Under the pieces are notes generated by a model. That model saw nothing but the letters and a program-made list of their open reading frames with translations. It was not told the DNA's origin and ran no database searches. Shown here one piece after another: positions 1 to 11,101 of a stretch of 64,000 nt of DNA. The DNA comes from Theobroma cacao (taxonomy: Eukaryota > Streptophyta > Magnoliopsida > Malvales > Malvaceae), in the NCBI RefSeq assembly GCF_000208745.1, contig NC_030853.1, forward strand, positions 22,589,060-22,653,059. Direction: 5' to 3'. Within the stretch, counting starts at the first letter, position 1. Every line of letters starts with the position of its first letter. A program made the translations under genes and the position numbers.

Positions 1-40
1 TTGTTTGGTTTTTTTTTGTTTTTGTTTTTTGTTTTTTTTA

Positions 41-635
41 AATGAGACTCCTCAAAGCTGAGACAATGAAACTTTAAAAAAGAACTCCTCAAAATTGAGG
101 CTACGAAACTTTAAAAAAAATGAAACTCCCCAAAGCTGAGGTAATATAACTTTAAAAATATAGCTCCTCAATGCTGAGGCAACATGACTTTAGAAATGAA
201 CTCTTTAGAGCTGAGGCAACGAGACTTTAAAAATAAACTCCTCAAAATTGAGGCAACAAGACTTTAAAAATGAACTCCTCAAAATTGAGGTAATGAAACT
301 TTAAAAATAAAACTCCCCAAAGCTGAGTCAACGAGACTTTTAAAATCTTGAAACTAATTACCCGACGGTTTTAGAAGATACACTCGGAGGATTTAAGAGA
401 ATAATGTGCCCAGAGGTTTTCAGAATGTATCCGAAGAATTTAGGAAATGTGGCTCCTCGAAAACTGAGGCAACGTAACTTTAAAAATGAAACTAATTACC
501 CGAAGGATTTAAGAGAATAATGTGCCAAGAGGTCTTCAGAATGTACCCGGAGGATTTAGGAAATGTGGCTTCTCGAAAATTGAGGCAACGTAACTTTAAA
601 AATGAACTCCTCAAAACTGAGGCAACGAAAACTTT
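41..635. repeat. Tandem array of about 37-bp units, 3' untranslated region of the Tat element
   Basis: Units have the form AACTCCTCAAAATTGAGG followed by CAACGAGACTTTAAAAATG. Most units contain a small inverted repeat (CCTCAA..TTGAGG or CCTCA..TGAGG). The array is interrupted by two copies of a longer unit, starting near 342 and 485, that carry ACTAATTACCCGA and GAATAATGTGCC; the second copy is about 25 bp shorter. Such arrays between pol and the 3' LTR are typical of Tat/Ogre elements and can seed satellite DNA. Confidence 0.85.
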
Positions 636-642
636 TTTCTTT

Positions 643-1520
643 TTTGAAATGGTGAAAAATAATCAATTCCTCATCTGAGGTTCTACGACTTTAAAGATGA
701 ATTTCCTTCTTTTTTAGTTGTTTTAAAACTTTGAACATGGCAATGTAAATATCCTAATCATCTTCATCAGCTTTTTTTTTTGGTGTTTTAGAGCCTTCTC
801 TTTGATCATTGGGGGATAAACCGATCACGCTTCTAATCTCTCGTCTTCCCCAATTCATTGCTTACAACTGTTTTCTTCCTCTATCATATGCATGGTCCAA
901 TCATTCTACACATTTTTATTGTTCTCCATTCTGTTGCTATTTCCATTTCTTTTTTTCTTTTCTTAGTTTTTCCTCTTTCTTTTTTATATTACCAGACTCC
1001 ATTTCATTCCCCGTCAATTATGATCATTTTTCAAAATACTGTAAACATTTCTTTACTTTATCATGCTCTTTATTAAATATCATTCCAATTTTATGACAAA
1101 TGCAATGCAATGTACTCATATCTCTTTTTTGGGTAGAATGAAAATGATGACAATGTTGGGAGCAGAAAGGCTATTTTGCATTAGAAAAAAGGGAAGTTTC
1201 TACAATCAGGCATAATGACAAGGAACAGGGGGAAAACTAATTCATACAAAAGAGATATAGTTTTTTCTTAATTACTGTTCTGATAGATTTTGACAGTAAC
1301 TTCGAAATTTTATCCCGAAATAGGCACAAGCGTCAGCTCCTTTGTCTTTTGTCTAAACGTCTCGGATCATGATTTTCACCCCTTCTGTGTTAAGCCCTTG
1401 TAGTATTTGGACCTTTTTCGTATTTAGATCGCCCTTTCGGGTTTTCGCCCTAAACACATCTCCCATACTCAAACTGCCTTTTCAGGTTTTCAACTTAAAA
1501 ATTTTTCTTTCTTTTTTTTT
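643..1520. other. Non-coding spacer between pol end and 3' array
   Basis: T-rich plus strand without a recognisable protein on either strand. It lies downstream of the integrase stop codon (minus TAA at 1521-1523) and belongs to the 3' untranslated part of the Tat element. Open frames here are low-complexity Phe/Ser/Leu runs and are not credible genes. Confidence 0.7.
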
Positions 1521-2800
1521 TTACGCAAAATATTTCTTGACAGCATCGGCATTCACTGGGTTGGAAAACTCCCTTCCGTCCATCTCTGCCAAAATTATTG
1601 CTCCTCCTAAAAAAGCTTTCTTCACCACAAATGGTCATTCCCAATTCGACGTCCATGTCCCGCGAGGATCTTGCTGGTTTGGAAGAATTCTTTTCAATAC
1701 TAACTCTCCCTCTTGGGACTGACGAGGATGTACCTTCTTACCATATGCCCTCATCATTCTCTTTTGATATAATTGCCCATGGCAAAGTGCCGTCAACCTT
1801 TTTTCTTCTATGAGATTCAATTACTCATAACGTGCGTTTACCCATTCGGCTTCTTCCAACTGTACTTCTTTAAGGACCCTTAGGGAAGGGATTTCTACTT
1901 CAATTAGCAAAACTGCTTCCATCCCATACACTAAAGAGAATCGCGTAGCTCCCGTGGAAGTTCAGACTGTTGTGCGATAAGCATGCAAAACAAAAGGTAA
2001 CTTCTCATGCCAATCTTTGTATACATCTGTCATCTTTTCAATTATCCTTTTGATGTTCTTGTTGGCTGCTTCTACCGCTCCATTCATCTTTGGGCGATAA
2101 GGCACTGAATTGTGATGCTTGATCTTGAACTTGGCACAAACCTCTTTTCATCATTGAACCATTGAGATTACTAGCATTATTTGTGATGATCCTTTTCGGG
2201 AGACCATAGCGATATATTATTTCTTTTTGGATGAACTTACATACCACTTTCTAGGTCACATTAGCATAAGATGTTGCTTCTACCCACTTAGTGAAGTAGT
2301 CGATTGCCACCAGAATAAACTGATGCCCATTTGATGCCTTCGGGGTTATTAACCCAATCACATCCATGCCCAACATTGAGAATGGCCATGGTGATGTCAA
2401 TACATTCAGTGAATTTGCAGGAGTAAGGATTCTGTCTGCGTATATCTGACACTTGTTACACTTTCGAGCGAAATCTATATAATCCGTTTCCAACGTGAGC
2501 CAGTAATACCCTACTCTCATGACCTGTTTTGCCAACATATGCCCACTTGCATGTGCCCCACAAATTCCCTCGTGAACTTCCTCAACTATTTTTTGAGCTT
2601 CGGCTAAATCCACATATCTCAAAAGCACTTGATTCCTACTCCTCTTGTATAAGATGTCCCCATCCAAGAAGAAATTCATTGTCAACTTTCTAATGGTTTT
2701 CTTATCATTTTCTGAGCTTTGCTCCGAATATTGCTGAAACTTGAGATAATGCACAATATCATGGTACCACGGTTTCTCGTCTACTTCTTCCTCTACATTG
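1521..2800 (-). pseudogene. Integrase of the Tat element (broken)
   Basis: The integrase inserts the cDNA copy into the host genome. The N-terminal zinc-binding region is visible near 2480-2590 (histidines in HEGICGAHASGH, then CNKCQIY). The catalytic core follows with GMDVIG (first Asp) and VAIDYFTKW. The second catalytic position reads TNNASNLNG, so the usual Asp is Asn here. The third acidic residue lies in the region of MNGAVEAANK. The end of the protein, up to KKYFA and a stop at 1521, is readable. The frame is broken by a TAG at 2248-2250, a frameshift near 2145 in front of the last catalytic residue, and a stop near 1820. It is a dead copy in both frame and active site. Confidence 0.9.
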
Positions 2801-2820
2801 GAGCAGTGTGCGGGGTACTC

Positions 2821-3903
2821 TCAAAGATTAATCATGATGGATTGAATCTTGACATCGGTACCAACTTTGAACATTGCTGCCAACGTGGCTAATGCATCAG
2901 CCATTTGGTTCTCCTCTCGGGGCAAATGGGTGAAGCAAATCTTATCAAAATTTTCAATCAGTTTTGAAACATACTTATGATACCGGATTAACTTTGAGTC
3001 ACGTGTCTCCCATTCTCCTCGCAACTGATAAATAACCAAAGCAGAACCCCCATACACTTCCAAAATGTGAATTTTCCTCTCGATTACTGCCTGAAGACCC
3101 ATGACACAAGTTTCATATTCAGCCACATTATTGGTGCAATAGAAGTTGAGTTTAGCTATGACGGGATAATGATCTTCTTCTGGTGACACTAACACGGCCC
3201 CTATGCCATGCCCCAAGGCATTCGAAGCTCCATCTAAAAATATCTTCCAATTCTCTTTCTCCTTTGATTCTTCCTCACTTGTTAGACAAACCGACATTAG
3301 GTCCTCATCTGGGAACTCAAACTCCATGGGTTCATAATCCTCCTCCACCCTTTTCGCCAGAATATCAGCAATTGCACTTCCTTTGATAGCTTTTTGGGAC
3401 ACATATATGATATCATATTCGAACAACAACACTTGCCATCTTGCCACTCTGCTTGATAAGGATGGTTTCTCGAAGATGTATTTAATAGGATCCAACTTCG
3501 CAATGAGCCAAGTGGTATGATATAGCATGTACTACTTGAGTCGATGCGCCGTCCATGCTAAAGCACAACACATCTTTTCCAACGAGGAATTCTTGAACTC
3601 GTACTTAGTGAACTTTTTACTCAAGTAGTAAACTGCTCTTTCTTTCTTACAAGTTTCATCATGTTGTCCCAACACACATCCCATGGATCCCTCATTTATT
3701 GTCAGGTACAAAATGAGGGGTCTCCTGACCACAGGTGGTACCAACACTGGCGGACTCAACAGATATTCTTTAACCTTGTCAAAAGTAACTTGGCACTCTT
3801 CATTCCACGCCCCAGGATTGTGCTTGTGAAGGAGCTTGAAGATTGAGTCATATTTGAGTGTGAGTTGTGATATGAACCGGGCTATATAATTCAACCTTCC
3901 CAA
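2821..3903 (-). pseudogene. Two successive RNase H domains of the Tat element (broken)
   Basis: The first domain, about 3290-3800, is the ordinary Ty3 RNase H, with PLILYLTINEGSMGCVL, then YYLSKKFTKYE and HTTWLIAKLDPIKY. The second, about 2840-3260, starts NWKIFLDGASNALGHGIGAV and contains NNVAEYETCVMGL, later HLPREENQMADALATLA. This is the archaeal-type RNase H that Tat elements acquired in addition to the normal one; its D, E, D residues are present. The frame is interrupted by a TAG at 3529-3531 between HRLK and YMLYHTTW, and a TGA at 2818-2820 separates it from the integrase. Both stops fit C-to-T changes in CAG or CGA codons. Confidence 0.88.
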
Positions 3904-3921
3904 GAATCCTCTAACTTCTTT

Positions 3922-4887
3922 CTATGTTTTGGGAGGAAGCAAATCACAGATTGCTTGAACCTTATCTGGGTCAAGTTCTATTCCTCTTTCACTAAAGACG
4001 AAACCAAGTAACTTTCCTGAAGTGACTCCAAAAGTGTACTTTACCAGATTTAATCTGAGCTGAAACTTTCGTAACCTCTTAAATAACCTTTCAAGATTGG
4101 TCGCATGGTCCTCTGTTTTGCGAGCTTTTATAATCATATCATCCACATACACCTCAACCTCTCTGTGCATCATATCATGGAAAAGAGTCACCATGGCTCG
4201 TTGATAAGTTGCCTCAGCATTCTTCAAACTAAATGGCATTACCTTATAACAAAAGGTCCCCCACATAGTTATGAAGGTAGTTTTTTCTCTATCCTCTGGT
4301 GCCATCTTAATTTGGTTATACCTTGAAAAACCATCCATAAAGGAAAACATGGAATGGCGAGCAGTATTGTCAATAAGGGTGTCGATGTGGGGCAAAGAAA
4401 AATTATCTTTTGGGCTAGCTCTATTCAAATCTCGATAGTCCACACATATTCTTACTTTTCCATCTTTTTTAGGCACTAGAACAATATTTGCAACCCATTC
4501 AGGGTACTTAACTACTTCCAAGAATCCCACGTCGAATTGTTTTTTCACCTCTTCCTTAATTTTCAACAGCATTTCAAGTTTCATTCTTCTCAACTTTTGC
4601 TTAATTGGTTTGCATTTAGGTTTCAAAGGAAGTTTATGGGCTACAATGTTTGTATTGAGTCCTAGCATATCTTGATAGGACCATGCAAACACATCTACAT
4701 ATTCATGAAGTAGCTTTATTAGTTTTTCTTTTTCAGTCGGCACCAACATCGTACCAATTCTAACTTCTTTCTTATTTTCTTCATTTCCCAAATTAATCGT
4801 TTCAAGTGTCTCTTGATGTGGGATAATTTGTCTCCCTTCCTGTTCTACTAGTCTTAATAAGTCCGGAGTTAAATTATAATCCGCCAC
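3922..4887 (-). pseudogene. Reverse transcriptase of the Tat element
   Basis: This stretch of 321 codons holds the Ty3-type reverse transcriptase that copies element RNA into DNA. Visible blocks are VPKKDGKVRICVDYRDLNRA, the first catalytic Asp in FSFMDGFSRYNQIKMAP, MPFSLKNAEATYQRAM, and the YVDDMI motif with the two catalytic Asp. Several normally conserved glycines are replaced (FSG to FSR, FGL to FSL, NAG to NAE), each explainable by a G-to-A change. A TAG at 3919-3921 separates it from the following KEVRGFLGRLNYIARF block. It was part of one polyprotein with the protease and RNase H. The domain itself is open, but the element is dead. Confidence 0.92.
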
Positions 4888-5197
4888 ATTTTCTATATCG
4901 TCAAGTTCACTAACACTTGTACCTTTTTCAAAATTAACCTCAAAACTACTGTCATTATCATCTTCGCATTCATTATTTGGAATCTTGAAAAGTAACGGGA
5001 ATTGAAAGATTAGAGCTATTGTATAGATAAACAGTTAAAATCAAGGGATAAGATGATAAAAATGGAAATGGTGAATTATGAGAGAAGATATGAGAAATGC
5101 ACTACGCATGTCAATTTATTAGAATGATAAATGATAAAAAGCCCGATACATAAAATTTCCAATGCTTTTGGGCATAAGCATGGATGTTTAGTTTGGA

Positions 5198-6298
5198 TTA
5201 CTTTGAAATTGAATCACAAGTGACTGGTAAACTCATGGTGGTCCAACTACTCAACTTCAGCTCAGATAGTCCGAGGTATGTAGAAGAGATCCCCTCCGCA
5301 TTTCCTAGCTGCTCTTCGCCTTCCTCCGTTACACATATTGATAAATCAGAAAAGGCTTCCCCTAATGTTGACACTGATTCTTGGCTCCCAACGGTGAGTG
5401 ATTCAGGAAAGATGCAGCCTCTGAACCGAAATATCTCGTAGAGATGATGATATATCATTCTATGGTTTTCCAACCTGTGCCCCTTAAAGCGAGCCAACCT
5501 TTCCCTTCTTTTTTCAGCTATTATTTATTCTCTTTCCTTCTTAGTCGGCTTATATCCCAGGCCAAACCTTTCTTCATTTTTGGTAACACGTATTAGCCTT
5601 TTAATGCCTTGCAGTTCTCTTCTCAGTCCTACCCCCGCTCGATATCCTTTCCCTATTATCTGACTGACAGCCATCTTGGTGGTTTTGAAAAGCCTCGGAA
5701 TGGGTGGTGTGGTTCCTTCTCCAACATATGTGGTGTTAACAAACTCGAAGGATCGAAAGGAACATTCAAGCACTTCTTCCGCCGCTTCCACGTAAGGAGT
5801 ATCTCCTGGCTTGCTTATGAGTAAGTCCTCTTCCTCGTTAACACATACAATCTTCCCATTCATGATGAACTTGACCTTTTGGTGAAGCGATGAAGGTATA
5901 GCCCCAGCCATGTGGATCCAAGGTCTTCCCAACAAATAATTGTATGAAGGAGCAATATCCATAACTTGAAATTCAGTGGTAAAGGTACACGAGCCTATTT
6001 CTATCGGTATCTCAATGTCCCCTACTACTTCTCTTTTTGTCCCATCAAATGCTCTCACAATCATCTGGCTCTTTCTCATGTAAGACATGTCGATGGGTAA
6101 GCGGGCCAAGGTCCTCATGGGCATCACATTTAATGACGATCCGTTATCAAGCAGCACTTTTGCAACGGTACAACCTTTACACTTGGTAGTGATATGTAAG
6201 GCTTTGTAGTTTCCCCTACTTCCAGAAGGGATTTCTTCATCGCTAAAGGATATTATGTTACCCAATGATGTAGTCCAAATTTTCAACTGAAATGTCAT
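5198..6298 (-). pseudogene. Retroviral-type aspartic protease plus G-patch-like segment of the Tat element
   Basis: The protease cuts the element polyprotein. The active-site motif VLLDNGSSLNVMP (DNG) is near 6150 and the second conserved block YLLGRPWIH near 5920. About 80 residues later comes MAVSQIIGKGYRAGVGLRRE with FGLGYKPTKKER, a glycine-rich segment like a G-patch; this is known after the protease in some retroelements including Tat/Ogre. Two stops (around 5519-5526) end this frame, but a further open stretch continues to 5198 with no known domain. Between 4890 and 5195 no coding sequence could be followed with confidence; an acidic stretch just before the RT is likely the linker. Confidence 0.85.
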
Positions 6299-8828
6299 GA
6301 TCCATAAATGCTTGGTTCAGAATCCTCATCAAAGAGTTCCTATGTGATTTCGAGCTGAGGAGCAAAGATAGTAGTGAAATATGAGCAGGCAACCTGTTCA
6401 ATTGCTCGACCACATTGTACTCACTATGTTTAATGAACTTGAGGAACTCGACAGCTTTTTTTTTCGTCACCGACCCCTTTGACCTATCTGTCGATTCCTG
6501 ATATTGCACTTTTTCTTCTCTCAGATTTTGCTCTTTTTCTTTTCCTTTCTCCTTCCTAAGATTCTCTAATGCCTCCGGTGTATAGCAACGTCCGTTGCGG
6601 GTAATCCCCCCAACACTAGTTATATTTGCAGCATTATCTTGAGATTCGATCATCCATTTCCCCGCATTTGAAACTTGTACATTGCAATTGTAGTTCCACG
6701 TGACAGCTTTGTCATCTTTGTAGGGGAAAGGTTTAGGGACTTTGATGGTCATTTTGGCATGGGTTCTGTGTTCCACAGATTCTCCTATTGGTTCATAGAA
6801 AATGGTTAAAGGTTTTATCTTCATTGGGTGAGTGGAATCTTTGGCCATCATGTTTACTACTGGCCTTGAGGCTTCCATGTAGAATTTAATCCTTGATTCA
6901 TCCATGTAGAATTCAATCCTTGATTCGTCCATCATCCTTTGCACTTCCTTCCAGAAAGAACTACAATCTTGAATTAAATGCCCCACGCATCCTTTGTGAT
7001 ATAAGTAGTATGGTCCTTGGATATCTCCCGAATTATTCACGTCAAGACATTCTGACCAAACCTCGAGCATATCGGCCTTTACCAAGGCTTCAAACACTTT
7101 CTCCATGGGGGTTTCCATTTCCGAATGTTTCTTTTAACATACACCTCCCCTTCGATTGCATTTACCCCTGCCCCAACATGATTTGGCAACGGGTTGTTGT
7201 TAACATTCTGTTCCGGTTTCTTTTCAAAATTCAGGATTCCTGCCTTGATCAACCCTTGCAACTTATGTTTGAATGCTGTACAATTCTTGATCGAGTGACC
7301 TTCGACTCCATAATGATAATCACAATTGACGGAAGCGTCATACCATCTCAGGAATGGAGGTTTCAATGGCTCTATATATAAAGGTGCCACCAGATGGTTT
7401 GCAACTAACTGAGTGAAGAGTTCAGCATATTGGATTGGAATTTGGTCAAACTACACTTTCTCTTGCTTGTTTTGCTATCCTCTTGATTCACCGACAGTAT
7501 GGTTGTTTGAAGGTGTTGTTTGTTATGTGGTTGAAGCTATAACGGGTGTGGAAGTAGGTGGGTGGATATTTATGGGGTAAGGTGTCCGTTGGATGGGAGC
7601 ATATGGGTACAGGTTAGAAAAGGCATTTGGCATGGGTGGATATAGGTATGGGCTTTGTGAAGTGTTATTCACAACTGGATAATAGGGGTATGGTGGATAT
7701 GGCTGGTAAGGCTTGTAGCTTCCTCCTTGAGGTTGTCCCGAAGTGATGGCTTGGGCTTCTTCTTAAAAGTTTTTCTTTTTTCGTGTGTGCCGTATCACCT
7801 CTTTCTATCTTCCCTTGTTTAATGGCAGTCTCTATCATCTCTCTTAAAATCACCATATCAGCGAAGTTCTTTGTGGCATTACCAACCAACCGTTCATAGT
7901 AAGGGTCTAGCAGGGTGTTAACGAACATCATGATGGTCTCTTTCTCAATCAATGGTGGCTGAACTTGAAAAGCCATATTCCTCCATCTTTGAGCATATTC
8001 TTTGAAGCTTTCAGTGGGTTTTTTCTCCATGTTTTGTAAAGAAAGGTAATCTGGAGCCATATCTGTAACATGCTTATACTGAGCTACAAACACCTGAGCA
8101 AGGTCCTTCCACGTGTGGATTCGATTGCGGTTCAGTTGGACGTACCATTTTGCTGCAGCACCAGTGAGGCTATCTTGGAAGCAATGTATCAAGAGCTTGT
8201 CATCATGGGCATATGCAGCCATCCTTCTGCAATACCTAGTGATGTGTGTGACCGGGCATTTGGTTCCATCATACTTTTCAAAGTCTGAAACTTTGAATTT
8301 TAGGGGTATAACCACATCTAGAACGAGACAGAGTTCGATTGCATCCATAGAGCAATACATTCCCATTCCTTATATCATGCGTAGTCTCTCCTCTAAAAGG
8401 TCAAATTTTTTGTGGGTATCGGGATTGTCTTTTGATTCAACGGATCCACACTTGAGCTTCTCTTGTTCTTTTTTATCGTCTAGATCAAGTACAGAGATGG
8501 GGTCTAAAGGACTTGTCCCTCTAATTAGCCTCTCTTGGGCATAAGTCGGTGGTGGCTCTGTAGGCATTGGCATCCCAAAGAACGGATATTGTCCTATCGA
8601 TGGCATGGGGATAGACGCATTCCTTGTTGAGGGTGGTGTGAATCCTGGTGGATATACATGATCTGTATTGGCTTCTGTCTGTTAAACATCTTCTGGTGCA
8701 CCAAAATTCCCCACCACTCTTTTCCCTTTATCTGTCGACATCAACTCCAAAATCTTTGACAACTGACCCATAATCTCTTCTTGCTTCTTCTCGATCTCGT
8801 CCATTCTCTCCGAGTGTTCGTCCCCCAT
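6258..8828 (-). pseudogene. Gag of the Tat element (broken)
   Basis: Gag forms the particle that packages element RNA. The start is the ATG at 8828 (MGDEHSERMDEIEKKQEEIM, coiled-coil-like). The central retrotransposon gag domain at about 7850-8330 has YDGTKCPVTHITRYCRRMAA and DSLTGAAAKWYVQL. Downstream, two zinc-knuckle-like segments are seen: CDYHYGVEGHSIKNC (about 7280-7325) and YLYHKGCVGHLIQDC (about 6965-7010), where the first Cys has become Tyr. Breaks are a TAA near 8685, a stop near 8367, a frameshift near 7765 and further changes near 7460 and 7120. A 27-bp tandem duplication at 6876-6929 repeats MDESRI-FY. Confidence 0.85.
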
Positions 8829-9735
8829 GTACTTAGAGCGAGCTCTTGTGTTGTATCTGTGTAGGGTTCGTTTCTCTATAATTTTATTCTTTATGGGTCA
8901 AATAAATAAGTTAGAATTTTATGTTGGTGAATGCATTGTCATTTATTATTATTATTGTTTTATTTTTTTATTTTAATGAATCATGCAATTATGATATATG
9001 CAAATGGACATGTAAAATGCACATAACAAGCAAAATAAACTTAAATTAATATGGTAAAAATAAATAACAAAGTGTTAAAAATAATGAGAGAATAATAAGC
9101 AATATCATGGGTATTACTAACGTCGTTAGACATTATTTACTCCACAATATTTTATTATATCATGGGGAAATTTAAAATAGAAGGGGCGAAAGAGATTGCT
9201 TCATGTGTACCTATTTATGGGGTATATCCTCACGGGTCAGGCCCTACCTAGGGTTAAGTTGTTCTCGGTATTCTATATGCTGAGTTAGGATTACAAACAG
9301 AGCTAAGGTTCCCAAATCATTCCTCACTGTCGTCCACGCGGACTAGTAAGTCACCTCAGTCCTCACCCATTACAGGCTTCAAACGGACTAGGTTCGATTT
9401 GAGTGAAAGTCTTTACTAGCCTGTGCAGAGGTTATCACCTCACGAAAGCGTAGCTACTAAACTCCTTCCTAAAAAGGACATAACCCGGGTGGAGGGTTTG
9501 TGCATGAATGCAAAATGTGCTGTGTGTGTGAAGGAAAACATCGAGTTCGGAGTAACAATCTCACATCCCTTTATCCTAAATACCCCACAATTATTAAAAG
9601 CAATAAAGTAATAAATGCGAAATAAACGAATTCACCAAACAAAATATGCAAAACAAATCATTAACACTAAGGAAACATCGAATTATTTAAAGCCTTGGAT
9701 AACCTTTTATTATTTAATGGTTCGACTCTCGGAAG
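8829..9735 (-). other. Leader between primer-binding site and gag of the Tat element
   Basis: About 900 bases that would be the 5' untranslated leader of the element RNA. It includes AT-rich sequence (8930-9110) and a more GC-balanced part with CTAGGGTTAAGTTG near 9250. No protein of known type is seen; one short open frame at 9423-9611 looks incidental. Confidence 0.7.
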
Positions 9736-9753
9736 TCCCCAGTGGAGTCACCA
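9736..9753 (-). other. Primer-binding site of the Tat element
   Basis: The minus strand reads TGGTGACTCCACTGGGGA, starting two bases after the LTR end (CA at 9757-9756). TGG at this place pairs with the CCA end of a tRNA. The exact tRNA was not identified by eye; Tat/Ogre elements use tRNAs other than initiator Met. Confidence 0.85.
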
Positions 9754-9755
9754 GC

Positions 9756-9795
9756 TGTCGTAACGTGTGGGTCCGGGGATCCGCACGTTACGACA
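9756..9795. repeat. Perfect 12-bp inverted repeat at the inner LTR end
   Basis: Arms TGTCGTAACGTG (9756-9767) and CACGTTACGACA (9784-9795) flank a 16-base loop containing GGATCC. The first arm is exactly the LTR terminus, so the end-recognition sequence of the integrase is present twice in opposite orientation. Confidence 0.9.
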
Positions 9796-10193
9796 ACGAG
9801 TGAAAACTCTAAAAAATAGGAGTCGCCATCAATTTTTTTTACTAGATGCGATTAGCCACCTATTGACTCGATTCTAATCGACGAAACCTTAAATTAATTT
9901 TAAATCCGCCGAAGAAAACTTTAAACTGGTCTACGATTTTCTAGATCTAGGCTCAGGAGTATGGTTACACCCGACGAAGGATTAGCACCCCCGGGACGTT
10001 CGTTCCATGAACGGTACCATTCTTAGATTATCTTATTAGGCTTTAATTTTTAAGTTCACTATATTTTCTTAGTTATTATTCTCTTATTTTATCTCCTATT
10101 TAACCTAAAATGGAATGCAAATGTGAGGCAAGATGAAATGCATATCGTGAGATAAAAATGTTGGACGAATAACCTTGTATTGAGGATGTTCTC

Positions 10194-11101
10194 TCAGATT
10201 CGCCCATTATACTGGTGGGATCCGGGGTGTTCTCTCACCTAAAGAATTATCCGAGAAATTCATCTTCGCAAATTCGACGAATAAATGCCGTCATCGGGGT
10301 CATCGTACGTTTTATTTTTAAAATAATATTTTAGTGCATAATGAACCTAATACGGGAAAAAGCCTTTTATTAAATATGTTTTTCGAGCCCTCCCATCATA
10401 CTGGTGGGACCCGGAGACACCTTTTCACCTAGAGAACATTTTGAGGAATACTCGCCTTTGTAAGATCCTCGAAAGATCCCATCATCGGGGCTTAAACACG
10501 AAAACAAAAATATTTATATGCAATGATATGCATGATGCAACATATATATATGTTATGCTAATGCAATTATCTTTTTTTTTGTCATTTTTTATTATTTAAT
10601 TATTATTTTTATTTTATTTTACTTTTTATTATCATATTTTTTATTTTATTTCTAATTATTATTTTTTATACTTTACATTTTTTATTCGAGGTTACTCTTA
10701 TATTTTCCTTTTATAATTAGATAAATTGTTTATGATTCCATTTAATGCTTAATTTTAAATTAGTTGTTGTCTTAGATTTTTATTATTATTTATTTATTTA
10801 TTTATGTTTCTATTTATTTAATGTCATGTATATTGCATTTTCACAAATTAATTATTTACTATATATTCGAATTATTATTATTTTTTTTATCATCATTTTT
10901 TTTATCTATTGTTATTTATTTATTATTTTTATTGAGTAATTTTTGTATAGTCAAATTCTTTATTTATTAAAAAATTCGAGATCTTGAAATCGAGGTCCTC
11001 TTATCGTACTGGTGGAGTCTTAATTCGAATTTCGAACCTAGGGAATATGGGCCTGGGATTACGACTTCTTGCGTCTCGACCGATCATCCCATCATCGGTA
11101 T
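10194..11101. repeat. Three diverged about 110-bp repeats inside the LTR
   Basis: Copies at about 10194-10305, 10384-10491 and 10987-11101 share CCCAT-ATACTGGTGG near the start, an ACCTA-AGAA or ACCTAGGGAA middle and ATCATCGG at the end. The first two are close together; the third lies about 500 bp further and is most diverged. Confidence 0.7.

Noticed and set aside
809..1722. Several plus-strand open frames of 70-117 codons
   Set aside because: They are low-complexity or antisense to the integrase end, with no domain features.
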